A stretch of DNA of 64,000 bases, from the NCBI GenBank assembly GCA_949287305.1, contig CASEFX010000034.1, forward strand, positions 186,001 through 250,000, in the 5' to 3' direction. Origin of the DNA: an uncultured Sutterella sp. (GTDB taxonomy: Bacteria; Pseudomonadota; Gammaproteobacteria; Burkholderiales; Burkholderiaceae_F). Positions 1-8,108 of the stretch are shown here, in pieces; position 1 is the first letter of the stretch, and each line of letters begins with the position of its first letter. Under the pieces are notes generated by a model. That model searched no databases. It was not told the origin of the DNA and saw only the letters and a list, made by a program, of their open reading frames with translations. The translations under genes and the position numbers were made by a program.

Positions 1-1048
1 GGTTGACGGGAAGCTGGGCGCCGGGAAAGATCGACTGCAGGGCGTGAATCGTGGCGGGGGCGAAGCCCTGCAGATCGACGTCCGAGGGGTGCGTGATGCC
101 CGCGGCGAGCGCGGCGAAGGCGGAACTGTTGGCGACGACGCCGAGTCGGTTGCGCTTCGGGATGCGGCCGCAGTGGAAGGCCGTCGTGACGGCGATGCAT
201 TCCGAGACGTCCCGCACGCGGTGGGCGCCCGCCCGCTCGAGAAGCGCGTCGAAGGCGTCGTCCCGTCCCGCGGCCGTGTGGAATTTGTAGCTTGCGAGAC
301 GGTCGGCGATGAAGCGCGGATCCTCGCCCGCGCGAAGCACGACGACGGGCTTGCGTTTGGCAGCGTACCGAAGGGCCGTGTAAAAGGCGCGCGCGTCGCG
401 CAGGGCCTCGATGTGGAGCGTGATCACCTTGGTGCCCGGGTCGTGCGAGAAATACCGCAGGAGTTCCGGCATCCCGATGTCGAGCTCGAGCCCGGTCACG
501 ACGACGGAGCGGATGCCCGCGCCCGTCTTGGCGAGGTCGTCCATGAGCGCCGTGGCCAGAAGTCCCGACTGCGCGAGGAGCGTGACGCCGCCCGCCTGCG
601 GCAAAACGTCCCAGGGGCCGATGTTGCAGCTTTCGGCGGGATGCGCAAAACCGAGCGAATCGGGACCGATGAGGCGGACGCCCGCCTTGCGCGCCGCCTC
701 CAAAATGGCGGCGTGCCAGGGACGGTCGCTTGCGTGCAGATCGTCCGTGATCGGGATGAGGGCGAAGCGGATGCTTTTTTGGGGAAGTTCCGCGATGACC
801 GCCGGCATGCGCTTCGGGGGAACGGCCAGGAAGGCCAGGTCCACGCGTCCGGGAATCTGCTTGACGTGGGCGTAACAGGGAGCCTCTCCCAAACGCTCGT
901 ATTTGGGATTGACGGCGTGCAGTTGCCGTACGCCGGAGCGCTGCAGGGCGTTCCAAAACTTCACGCCGTTGCTCTGCGGCTGCAGACTCGCTCCTATCAA
1001 AGCGACGGAGCGCGGATGAAGGGCAAAGTGAAGAGCCTGTGGCGTCAT
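1..1048 (-). CDS. PatZ/Pka-like CoA-binding acyl-CoA synthetase, N-terminal part (runs off left edge)
   Basis: An open minus-strand frame starts at ATG 1048 and stays open to base 2, giving 349 codons with no stop. The N terminus has a CoA-binding (succinyl-CoA-ligase-like) Rossmann signature, PRSVALIGAS near residue 12, followed by LIGPDSLGF and LAQSGLLATALMDD. The order and spacing match E. coli PatZ (YfiQ) and ADP-forming acyl-CoA synthetases. PatZ uses acetyl-CoA to acetylate lysines and carries a C-terminal GNAT domain. That part, and the ATP-grasp domain, lie outside the window, so an acetate-CoA ligase without GNAT is equally possible. The gene follows the aspS terminator, and a TAGAAT at 1089-1084 (minus) is a possible -10. 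Confidence 0.8.
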   Translation of the reverse strand, partial: MTPQALHFALHPRSVALIGASLQPQSNGVKFWNALQRSGVRQLHAVNPKYERLGEAPCYAHVKQIPGRVDLAFLAVPPKRMPAVIAELPQKSIRFALIPITDDLHASDRPWHAAILEAARKAGVRLIGPDSLGFAHPAESCNIGPWDVLPQAGGVTLLAQSGLLATALMDDLAKTGAGIRSVVVTGLELDIGMPELLRYFSHDPGTKVITLHIEALRDARAFYTALRYAAKRKPVVVLRAGEDPRFIADRLASYKFHTAAGRDDAFDALLERAGAHRVRDVSECIAVTTAFHCGRIPKRNRLGVVANSSAFAALAAGITHPSDVDLQGFAPATIHALQSIFPGAQLPVN

Positions 1049-1114
1049 GGCAAAAAGCGGGAGAGAGCGGTTTTCCTCACCGTATTCTACCGAAGACGGT
1101 TTCGCGGAAAAGAA

Positions 1115-1144
1115 ATCCCCGAAGGGCGGGGGCCCTTCGGGGAT
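1115..1144 (-). terminator. Intrinsic terminator after aspS
   Basis: A 12-bp perfect stem (1115-1126 with 1133-1144) has a short GC loop. On the minus strand it is followed by TTTCTTTT. It lies 21 bp past the aspS stop and separates aspS from the PatZ-like gene. Confidence 0.85.
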
Positions 1145-1165
1145 CGAAAACCGAATCGGAATCGG

Positions 1166-2977
1166 TTATTGACCGGCGATGTCGTGCGCCTTCTTGGGTT
1201 CGTTGCGCAAACGGATGTGGAGTTCGCGCAGCTGCTTTTCTTCGACCGGGGCCGGGGCCTGCGTGAGCAGACACTGGGCGCGCTGGGTCTTCGGGAAGGC
1301 GATGACGTCACGGATCGAATCGGCGCCGGCCATCATCGTGGCGATGCGGTCGAGACCGAAGGCGATGCCGCCGTGCGGAGGCGCACCGAACTGCAGGGCG
1401 TCGAGGAGGAAGCCGAACTTGTTGCGGGCTTCTTCCTTGCCGATCTGAAGGGCTTCGAAGACCTTTTCCTGCACTTCTTCGCGGTGGATACGGATCGAAC
1501 CGCCGCCGATTTCCCAACCGTTCAGGACCATGTCGTAGGCCTTGGCGTAGGCGTGTTCCGGATCGGAGATGAGGCGGTCTTCATGACCGTCGAGGGGCGA
1601 CGTGAACGGGTGGTGGCAAGCCATCCAGCGGCCTTCTTCTTCCGAGTATTCGAACATCGGGAAGTTGACGACCCAGAGGGGACGCCAGCCCGGCGTGTAG
1701 AGGCCGTGGGCCTTGCCGAATTCGGAGTGACCGATCTTCAGACGAAGGGCGCCGAGGCTGTCCCAAACGATCTTGGCCTTGTCGGCGCCGAAGAAGACGA
1801 CGTCGCCGTCCTGAGCGCCCGTGCGCGTGAGGATGGCCTGGAGTTCTTCGTCGGAGAGGTTCTTGACGATCGGGCTCTGCAGACCTTCGCGGCCGCGGGC
1901 GAGTTCGTTGACCTTGATGTAGGCGAGACCCTTGGCACCGTAGATCTTGACGAATTCGGTGTAGGAGTCGATTTCCGAGCGCGGCATCGAAGCGGCGCCG
2001 GGAACGCGCAGGGCGACGACCTTGCCGTTATGGAGCGACTTGACGCCCGAGAAGACCTTGAAGGCCGAGTTGATGACCGCGTCGGTGACTTCGACGAGTT
2101 CGAGGTGCACGCGCAGGTCCGGCTTGTCGGAGCCGTAGCGGGCCATCGCTTCGTCATAGAGCATGACGGGGAAGGGATTGATCAGGTCGACGTCGAGCAC
2201 TTCCTTGAAGACCGTGCGGATGAGGTCTTCCATGATGGCGCGGATTTCGTCCATCGAGAGGAAGGAGGTTTCAATATCCACCTGCGTGAATTCAGGCTGA
2301 CGGTCGGCGCGCAAGTCTTCGTCGCGGAAGCACTTGACGATCTGGTAGTAGCGGTCGAAGCCGGCGATCATCAGGAGCTGCTTGAAGAGCTGCGGGGACT
2401 GCGGCAGGGCGTAGAAGCAACCGTCCTGAACGCGCGAGGGAACGAGGTAGTCGCGGGCGCCTTCCGGGGTGGAACGCGTCAGCATCGGCGTTTCGATGTC
2501 GATGAAGCCGTGCTTGTCGAGGTACTTGCGGAAGGCCATGGCGGCGCGATAGCGCATGCGCAGGTTCTTCTGCATGGCCGGACGGCGAAGGTCGAGCACG
2601 CGGTAGGTGAGACGGGTCGTTTCGGAGAGGTTCTCGTCGTCGAGGTGGAACGGAGGCGTCACCGACGGATTGAGAATTTCCAGTTCGTGGCAGAGCACTT
2701 CGACGCCGCCCGAAATGAGGTTTTCGTTCTTCGTGCCTTCGGGACGGGCGCGAACGACGCCGACGACCTTGAGGCAGTATTCGTTGCGGCACTTGTCCGC
2801 CGTGGCGAACACTTCGGGACGGTCCGGGTCGCAGACGACCTGAACGAGACCTTCTCGGTCGCGAAGGTCAATGAAGATCACGCCGCCGTGGTCGCGGCGA
2901 CGGTGGGCCCAGCCGAAAAGGGTCACGGTCTGGCCGATGTATTTTTCGTCTACCAGACCAGAGTAAACGGTACGCAT
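1166..2977 (-). CDS. aspS: Aspartyl-tRNA synthetase, bacterial type, probably non-discriminating
   Basis: This cytosolic class IIb synthetase of 603 aa charges tRNA-Asp. An N-terminal OB-fold anticodon domain (about 1-110) is followed by the class II core with motif 2 ([14 protein letters not shown], 217-230), the bacterial GAD insertion and motif 3 (FGLDR, about 540). The sequence tracks Pseudomonas AspRS more closely than E. coli. It keeps His30 and Gly81, equivalent to the His31/Gly82 pair of non-discriminating AspRS that also makes Asp-tRNA(Asn) for GatCAB. That specificity is an inference. The start is ATG 2977, with a CGGAG Shine-Dalgarno a few bases upstream. The FmdB-like gene is 124 bp upstream and probably co-transcribed. 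Confidence 0.97.
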   Translation of the reverse strand: MRTVYSGLVDEKYIGQTVTLFGWAHRRRDHGGVIFIDLRDREGLVQVVCDPDRPEVFATADKCRNEYCLKVVGVVRARPEGTKNENLISGGVEVLCHELEILNPSVTPPFHLDDENLSETTRLTYRVLDLRRPAMQKNLRMRYRAAMAFRKYLDKHGFIDIETPMLTRSTPEGARDYLVPSRVQDGCFYALPQSPQLFKQLLMIAGFDRYYQIVKCFRDEDLRADRQPEFTQVDIETSFLSMDEIRAIMEDLIRTVFKEVLDVDLINPFPVMLYDEAMARYGSDKPDLRVHLELVEVTDAVINSAFKVFSGVKSLHNGKVVALRVPGAASMPRSEIDSYTEFVKIYGAKGLAYIKVNELARGREGLQSPIVKNLSDEELQAILTRTGAQDGDVVFFGADKAKIVWDSLGALRLKIGHSEFGKAHGLYTPGWRPLWVVNFPMFEYSEEEGRWMACHHPFTSPLDGHEDRLISDPEHAYAKAYDMVLNGWEIGGGSIRIHREEVQEKVFEALQIGKEEARNKFGFLLDALQFGAPPHGGIAFGLDRIATMMAGADSIRDVIAFPKTQRAQCLLTQAPAPVEEKQLRELHIRLRNEPKKAHDIAGQ

Positions 2978-3101
2978 AAAAGCTCCGACAAGTAGGGTTG
3001 GTGCGCCGTTTCTCCGACATCGCGCGAAGCGTGGGGACGTTCGGCGAAACGACCGTATGAATTCTAAAGTTTAGCGCCTTTGCGGGCGGTTCGCTGTCCG
3101 A

Positions 3102-3329
3102 TTATTTCTTCTCGGACTTGACGTGCGAAGCGGGCAACGCCTTGTGACCGCCGTTGAAGTCCGTTGCGGCCCATCCGGAGCCCTTCAGTTCGAAGCCGGG
3201 GGCGGACAATTCCTTCTTCATCGTGTCCTGACCGCAGTGCGGGCAGGTCTTGATGGGGGCATCGCTGATTTTCTGCAGGTAGTCCTTTTCGAACCCGCAG
3301 GCGGTGCACTTGTAAGCGTAAATGGGCAT
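3102..3329 (-). CDS. FmdB-family small zinc ribbon protein
   Basis: This 75-aa protein begins MPIYAYKC and has two CxxC knuckles (Cys8/Cys11 and CPHC near 27-30), then the family's GFxLKGSGW stretch and a lysine-rich tail. The family is annotated as putative regulatory or zinc ribbon proteins, and its biochemical role is not established. The frame stays open further upstream, but the conserved MPIYAY start at 3329 fixes the N terminus. It lies just upstream of aspS, a common neighbourhood in betaproteobacteria. A perfect TATAAT lies at 3371-3366 (minus) with no good -35. Confidence 0.88.
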   Translation of the reverse strand: MPIYAYKCTACGFEKDYLQKISDAPIKTCPHCGQDTMKKELSAPGFELKGSGWAATDFNGGHKALPASHVKSEKK

Positions 3330-3365
3330 TTCTTTTGAATCGTTCGAAAAAAGAGCGGGAGGAAA

Positions 3366-3371
3366 ATTATA
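3366..3371 (-). promoter_or_regulatory. Candidate -10 box for the FmdB-like gene/aspS
   Basis: A perfect TATAAT on the minus strand lies 37 bp upstream of the FmdB-like start. No TTGACA-like -35 is present at 16-18 bp, so it is only a candidate. Confidence 0.35.
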
Positions 3372-3441
3372 GGTCCTGCACGGCCTCCCGTAGGGGACGA
3401 ACGACGGGGAAAAAGGAGATTCGGCGCCGAAAGACACAAAA

Positions 3442-3473
3442 CGGGCGTCCCGCCCGAGAGAGAGGGACGCCCG
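3442..3473 (-). terminator. Intrinsic terminator after the EF-G2 gene
   Basis: A 10-bp perfect stem (CGGGCGTCCC at 3442-3451 with GGGACGCCCG at 3464-3473) is followed on the minus strand by TTTTGTGTCTTT. It starts 15 bp past the stop of the EF-G-like gene. Confidence 0.85.
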
Positions 3474-3488
3474 AAAGGGGACGAAGAA

Positions 3489-5537
3489 TCAGTCTTCTTC
3501 CTTACGCTGGTACTTCGAGGCGAGTTCCTGCTGCTTCTGATAGGGAAGCGGCGAGTAGTCCTCGAGTTCCATGCTCCAGGAGCCCGAACCCTGCGTGAGC
3601 GCGTGCAGGCGGGTCGCATAGCCGTCAAGCTCGGCGAGCGGAACGACGGCCGTGATTTCCATCAGACCGCCCGGCAGACTGTCGGTGCCCGAAACCTGAC
3701 CGCGACGGCTCGCAAGGTCGCCGGCGATGTCGCCCATGTAGCTTTCCGGCGCGACGATTTCCACGCGGACGATCGGTTCGAGAATCTGCGGCGCGGCCTT
3801 GGCGAGCGCGTCAAGGAAGGCCTTGCGGCCGGCCGACACGAAGGCGACTTCCTTCGAGTCGACGGGGTGATGCTTGCCGTCGTAGACCGTCACGCGCAGG
3901 TCCTGCAGGGGATAGCCCGCGAGGTAGCCCGTGGCGAGCACTTCGCGCACGCCCTTTTCCACGGCGGGGATCAGGTTGTACGGAATCACGCCGCCCTTGA
4001 CCTGGTCGACGAATTCGAAGCCCTTGCCGCGTTCGAGCGGTTCGACGCGCAGATAGACTTCGCCGAACTGACCGGCGCCGCCCGTCTGCTTCTTGTGGCG
4101 GGCGTGACCTTCGGCGGGCTGGCTGATGGTTTCGCGGTACGGAATCGACGGAGCCGTCGTTTCCACTTCCACCTTGAAGTGCAGCTTCATGCGTTCGAGA
4201 ATCGAGCGCACGTGCATTTCCGTGATCCCGCGGATGACCGTTTCATTGAGCACCACGTCGTGGTCGACCGCCATGGTCGGGTCTTCGGCGAGCATCTTGT
4301 TGAGGGCGTCGGAGAGGCGGCTTTCGTCGCCGCGGCGCGCCGGACGGATGGCCAGGCCGAACATCGGCTTCGGGAAGCGGATCGGACGCATGCGCACGTC
4401 GCTGTGGTCGGGATCGCTGTGCAGAACCGAACCGTAGCGCAGTTCGTCGATCTTCGCGGCGGCGCCGATGTCGCCCGAGGTGAGAACGTCGGTTTCGGCC
4501 GTGTTCTTGCCCTGCAGAATCAGCGGGTGAGCGATCTTGATGGGCTTCTTGTTGTCGTCGACGTAGAGGACGGAGTCCTTCGTGATCTGGCCCTGATGGA
4601 CGCGGAAGACGCCGATCTTGCCGATGTACGGGTCGTTGACGATCTTGAAGACCTGGGCGATGACGGGAGCGTCCTTGTCGGGCTTCGTGGAGAAGGGTTC
4701 GCCGTCGCCGCGCACGAAGAGCGCGTCGTTGGCTTCGGCCGGACTCGGAAGGTGACGGATGATGACCTTCATGAAGTCGCGGATGCCGATGAGGTTCTTG
4801 GCCGACACGAAGCACACCGGAATGATGTGGCCTTCGCGAAGGGCCTTCGTGATGAGCGGATGGAGCGTGCGCGGGTCGACGGAGCCCTGTTCGAGATAAC
4901 GTTCGAGCTGTTCGTCGTCTTCCTCCACGATGCGTTCGATGAAGGCGCGGTGCACGTCGGCGACGCTCATGATGTCGGATTCGCCTTCTTCACGTTCGAA
5001 GCAGTCGATGACGTGCGCATGGTTCTGCGTGGGAAGGTTGATCGGGAGGACGCCCGGACCCCAGATCGCCTGCATTTCGGCGAGGAGTTTTTCGAGGTTG
5101 GCTTCGGGGACGTCGAACTTGTTGACGACGATCATGCGGCAGAGCTTGCGTTCGGCCGCCATGTCCATCATGCGCTGCGTGAAGAGGTCCACGCCCTTGG
5201 TGGCGTCGATCACGGCGGCGACGGACTTGACGGCGTCAAGCGCCGAGAGGTCCTGGCCGATGTAGTCGGGGTACCCCGGGGTGTCGAGCACGTGAATGCG
5301 CACGGGGGTGAGGTTCGGCATGGCCGTGTCGATGTGGGCGACCGCCAGGCGGATGGAGTGTCCGACTTCCTTTTCCAGGGCGTCGTTGTCGCACATCGTG
5401 TTCCCGCGTTCGACCGTGCCGGGTTCGGGAATCATGCCGCTGCGGTAGAGCATGGCTTCGATGAGGGTGGTCTTGCCGCAGGAGCCGTGCCCTACCAGGG
5501 CTAGAGTACGGAGGTTTTCAGTTTGGAAGTAACTCAT
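3489..5537 (-). CDS. EF-G paralogue of the EF-G2 (FusA2) type
   Basis: This 682-aa translational GTPase has the domain order of EF-G. The P-loop is GHGSCGKT (16-23), the G3 motif is DTPG, the G4 motif is NKFD, and the C terminus has domains II-V including a KKQTGGAGQFG stretch. The switch I region (CDNDALEKEVGHSIRLAVA) lacks the canonical EF-G pattern and resembles Thermus EF-G-2 and mycobacterial FusA2. These bind ribosomes, but their cellular role is unclear. I would not call it the main fusA, which normally sits with rpsL-rpsG-tufA. ATG 5537 is chosen because AGGGAGAA precedes it and the family N terminus begins there; the frame is open for 47 further codons upstream. Confidence 0.9.
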   Translation of the reverse strand: MSYFQTENLRTLALVGHGSCGKTTLIEAMLYRSGMIPEPGTVERGNTMCDNDALEKEVGHSIRLAVAHIDTAMPNLTPVRIHVLDTPGYPDYIGQDLSALDAVKSVAAVIDATKGVDLFTQRMMDMAAERKLCRMIVVNKFDVPEANLEKLLAEMQAIWGPGVLPINLPTQNHAHVIDCFEREEGESDIMSVADVHRAFIERIVEEDDEQLERYLEQGSVDPRTLHPLITKALREGHIIPVCFVSAKNLIGIRDFMKVIIRHLPSPAEANDALFVRGDGEPFSTKPDKDAPVIAQVFKIVNDPYIGKIGVFRVHQGQITKDSVLYVDDNKKPIKIAHPLILQGKNTAETDVLTSGDIGAAAKIDELRYGSVLHSDPDHSDVRMRPIRFPKPMFGLAIRPARRGDESRLSDALNKMLAEDPTMAVDHDVVLNETVIRGITEMHVRSILERMKLHFKVEVETTAPSIPYRETISQPAEGHARHKKQTGGAGQFGEVYLRVEPLERGKGFEFVDQVKGGVIPYNLIPAVEKGVREVLATGYLAGYPLQDLRVTVYDGKHHPVDSKEVAFVSAGRKAFLDALAKAAPQILEPIVRVEIVAPESYMGDIAGDLASRRGQVSGTDSLPGGLMEITAVVPLAELDGYATRLHALTQGSGSWSMELEDYSPLPYQKQQELASKYQRKEED

Positions 5538-5707
5538 TGCGCTTCTCCCTTTGTAGTCGAGTGCATGTCCAACCATTTTGCCCCCTCCTCCCCCGCATCC
5601 GAGGGGCTTTTTTGAGGGGCTTTGACATTTGGCGAAGGAAGTGCAAATAGAGTTGCGGCGCGAAAGAAAAAAGCTCAAACTGAGAAATTGGGTTCCGTTT
5701 TTTGGGA

Positions 5708-7060
5708 TCAGCGCGGAAGGAAAATCGTCACGCGCAGACCCGGCTCGGCGTTTTCCGCGCGGATCGTTCCGCGGTGACGCTCCACCGCGCGCAGCGCGAT
5801 GGCGAGTCCGAGACCGAACCCGGTGCCCGATCGCTGTGTCTCTCCCCGGAAGAAGGGCAGGAACATGTCGGCGAGGTCCTTGGGCGCGACGCCCGGTCCC
5901 CGATCGCGGCAGATCCAGCGGACGCCGTCGGCGTCCTCCGTGAGGGTCACGTCGATGACGGATCCTTCGGGCGCATGGCGCAGCGCATTGCGAAGAATGT
6001 TCTCAAAGGCTCGCGAGAGAAGGAGCCGGTTGTGCGCCAGGCGCACCCCTTCCGGAACATGTTCCTCGAGCGTGACGTTTCGGTCCTGCGCTTCGAAGCG
6101 GACCGCGTCGTCCACGTCCCGGACGACTTCGTCGAGCGTCTGATCCTCAAATCGAAGGCTCGCCTTCGCGTCGAACCGGGCGTAGGTGAGAAGGTCGTCG
6201 ACCAGGCGGTCGATTTCACCCACTTCCTTTTCAATGCGGGCGAGCGACTGCGGCACGCGCGCCGGATCCCGGTCGGCGAGCGCCAGAGCGACGTTGATGC
6301 GGGCGAGCGGACTGCGGATTTCGTGGCTCACGTCGTGAAAGAGCCGCTGCTGACGGTTGATGAGCGCCTGAATTTCCTCGGCCATGTCGTCGAAGATCAC
6401 GGCGAGCTGCGCGATGTCGGCGTCGTCCTTCTGAAGTTTTTCCGCGATGCGGGTCTGCAGTTCGCCCCGCGCGAAGGTCCGCATGGCGTCGTTGAGTTCC
6501 TCGAGCGGCCGCGTGAAGCGCCGCGCCAGATACCAGCTCACGAGGACGATGAGAAGAAGTGCGCAGGAGAGCGTGAGGCCGAGCGGAAAGTGCGTCAGAT
6601 GCCTCGGCAGGGACGGGGGATCCTGAATGCGCACGCCAAAAAGGAGATAGTCGCCTTCGGGCGTTTCGATGCGCCGCACGGCGCCCCCGGAGTTTGCGCC
6701 CGAGGGATCGGTCTTCAGCATTTCGCGCAGCTGTTCCGCGGCGGGAGCGGGAATTTCACGGTCCAGAACGTCCCGCAGGGATTCGTCCGTGACGTAGAGG
6801 ACGGACTCGAAGAAATAGGGGCTTCTCTCGCGCAGCCAGTCCGCCGCGGCCTCGGGACCGCCGTATCGCAGAACCGAGGCGAGCGAGCCGAGGTGACGCT
6901 GCGCGACGGGACTGTCGCTCAGTTCGCCGATGCCGCTTCCGACGGGGCGTTGAAGGAAGTAGGCGACCGCCACCACCACGCAGGCCGTGATGATGAAGAC
7001 GGAGGTGAAGCTCAGGAAAAGCTTGCCGAAAAGACCTCGTCTCGGTCGCCGCGAAAACAC
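5708..7060 (-). CDS. CpxA-like sensor histidine kinase
   Basis: This 450-aa inner-membrane kinase has TM1 at about 13-35, a periplasmic sensor of about 120 residues, TM2 at about 159-178 and a HAMP domain to about 240. The H-box HDVSHEIRSPLARI has phospho-acceptor His246. The N box (NILRNALRH), DRGPGV and GTGFGLGLA ATPase motifs follow. The H-box wording and overall plan match CpxA, but the sensed signal cannot be read. It is the second gene of a two-gene operon, starting 2 nt after the response regulator stop. The output is probably the divergent efflux operon at 8109. Confidence 0.9.
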   Translation of the reverse strand: MFSRRPRRGLFGKLFLSFTSVFIITACVVVAVAYFLQRPVGSGIGELSDSPVAQRHLGSLASVLRYGGPEAAADWLRERSPYFFESVLYVTDESLRDVLDREIPAPAAEQLREMLKTDPSGANSGGAVRRIETPEGDYLLFGVRIQDPPSLPRHLTHFPLGLTLSCALLLIVLVSWYLARRFTRPLEELNDAMRTFARGELQTRIAEKLQKDDADIAQLAVIFDDMAEEIQALINRQQRLFHDVSHEIRSPLARINVALALADRDPARVPQSLARIEKEVGEIDRLVDDLLTYARFDAKASLRFEDQTLDEVVRDVDDAVRFEAQDRNVTLEEHVPEGVRLAHNRLLLSRAFENILRNALRHAPEGSVIDVTLTEDADGVRWICRDRGPGVAPKDLADMFLPFFRGETQRSGTGFGLGLAIALRAVERHRGTIRAENAEPGLRVTIFLPR

Positions 7061-7062
7061 TT

Positions 7063-7776
7063 TCAGTCTCCTTCGTCAACCGTGTCGACCAACTGATAGC
7101 CGACGTTGCGGCGGTTGGCGACCTCGAGTCTGCCGTTCGTGCCCGCCGTGAGTTTGCGGCGGATCGAGGACATGTGCACGTCGATCGTGCGGTCCTTGGA
7201 CTGCCGCACGCGGCCGAGCGCCTTGATGTAGAGCGTTTCCTTGGAAACGGGCGCGCCCTTGGCCTGAACGAGCTGCAGCATGATGGAGAATTCCGTTCCG
7301 GTGAGGGGAATCTCCTCGTCGCCGTAGCGGCAGGTGCGCCGCGAGACGTTGAGCTTCAAGTCCTTCCACGAGACATCTGCCGACTGGTGCGAGGCGTTCT
7401 GCGTGCGGCGCAGGATCGCCTGGATGCGCGCGGAGATTTCCCGCGGCGGGCAGGGCTTCGGAACGTAGTCGTCCGCGCCGAGTTCAAGCCCGATGATGCG
7501 GTCGACGGGGTCGCCGCGCGCCGTAAGCATGAGGACGGGAACGTGCGACTTTTCGCGCAGCACCTTCAGGACTTCGATGCCGTTCATCTCGGGCATCATC
7601 ACGTCGAGAATCACCAGGTCGAAGGCGCCGGTTTCGAACTTGCGGATGCCTTCGGGCCCGCTGTAGGCGGGCGTCACCAACATGTTGTCGAGGGACAGGT
7701 AGTCCGAGAGGAGCGTGACCAAATCCACATCGTCGTCGATGAAAAGGATGCGGGCAACGGGAATCTGTTCCAACAT
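7063..7776 (-). CDS. CpxR-like OmpR-family response regulator
   Basis: This 237-aa regulator has an N-terminal receiver with acidic pocket Asp14-16, phospho-acceptor Asp58 (LDVMMPEMNG) and Lys107 in GADDYVPKPCPP. A C-terminal winged helix (DRTIDVHMSSIRRKL) binds DNA. The receiver reads much like CpxR, and the unusual Cys after KP is also seen in CpxR-like regulators. It is partnered by the adjacent kinase. Three copies of TTCGTAA in the divergent intergenic region are candidate binding sites, and autoregulation is plausible. Confidence 0.92.
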   Translation of the reverse strand: MLEQIPVARILFIDDDVDLVTLLSDYLSLDNMLVTPAYSGPEGIRKFETGAFDLVILDVMMPEMNGIEVLKVLREKSHVPVLMLTARGDPVDRIIGLELGADDYVPKPCPPREISARIQAILRRTQNASHQSADVSWKDLKLNVSRRTCRYGDEEIPLTGTEFSIMLQLVQAKGAPVSKETLYIKALGRVRQSKDRTIDVHMSSIRRKLTAGTNGRLEVANRRNVGYQLVDTVDEGD

Positions 7777-8108
7777 GGTCTTGAATTGTCGTTTTTGTCA
7801 GAGAAACGGGGACGGCGGACGTCCGGAGAGCGTTGTTTTTCGGACCGCCCGGACGGTCGCTTCCCTTGCGCGGAGGGTTTGTCGGTAGTGTACCAATAGT
7901 GCGCAAATCGCGCTTTCTGCGGGGCTTCGTAATCGAACGCTCAGAGAAAAACGCGAGAATGAAGGCGAGACCGCTCGGGGCAATTCGTAACCGCCCGGGG
8001 GGCATTTGTTACGAAGGCTCTCCTTTCCTTTACCTTCAATACGAGACAATAACCGTGAAGGGAGCGTCGCAGCGCTTCCGATGAAAACATACGTGCAAAG
8101 GAGCTGAG
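7777..8108. promoter_or_regulatory. Divergent control region between the two-component operon and the efflux operon
   Basis: This 332-bp non-coding interval drives the regulator (minus) and the efflux operon (plus). It contains TTCGTAA at 7926-7932 and 7984-7990, and an inverted copy at 8009-8015. The Shine-Dalgarno AAAGGAG for the efflux operon is at 8097-8103. I found no clear consensus -35/-10 pair on either strand. GACAAT at 8045-8050 is a weak plus-strand -10 candidate. Confidence 0.6.
7984..8015. promoter_or_regulatory. Candidate operator: perfect 8-bp inverted repeat
   Basis: TTCGTAAC (7984-7991) and GTTACGAA (8008-8015) are exact inverted copies with 16 bp between them. A third half-site TTCGTAAT lies at 7926-7933. 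The placement, about 100 bp upstream of the efflux operon start, suits an activator of the OmpR family. That this regulator binds here is an inference. Confidence 0.5.

Noticed and set aside
44..2995. A 983-codon plus-strand open frame opposite aspS and the edge gene
   Set aside because: Antisense mirror caused by high third-position GC; composition is Arg/Asp/Glu/Val-rich with no recognisable domain, while the minus strand encodes clear AspRS.
5579..5612. GCCCC/GGGGC followed by T6 on plus, as a terminator
   Set aside because: No plus-strand gene lies upstream. It sits in the leader of the minus-strand EF-G2 gene and may be chance in a G/C-run region.
7777..8108. Classical CpxR box (GTAAA-N5-GTAAA)
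   Set aside because: Not found; GTAAC-type half-sites occur instead as an inverted repeat.
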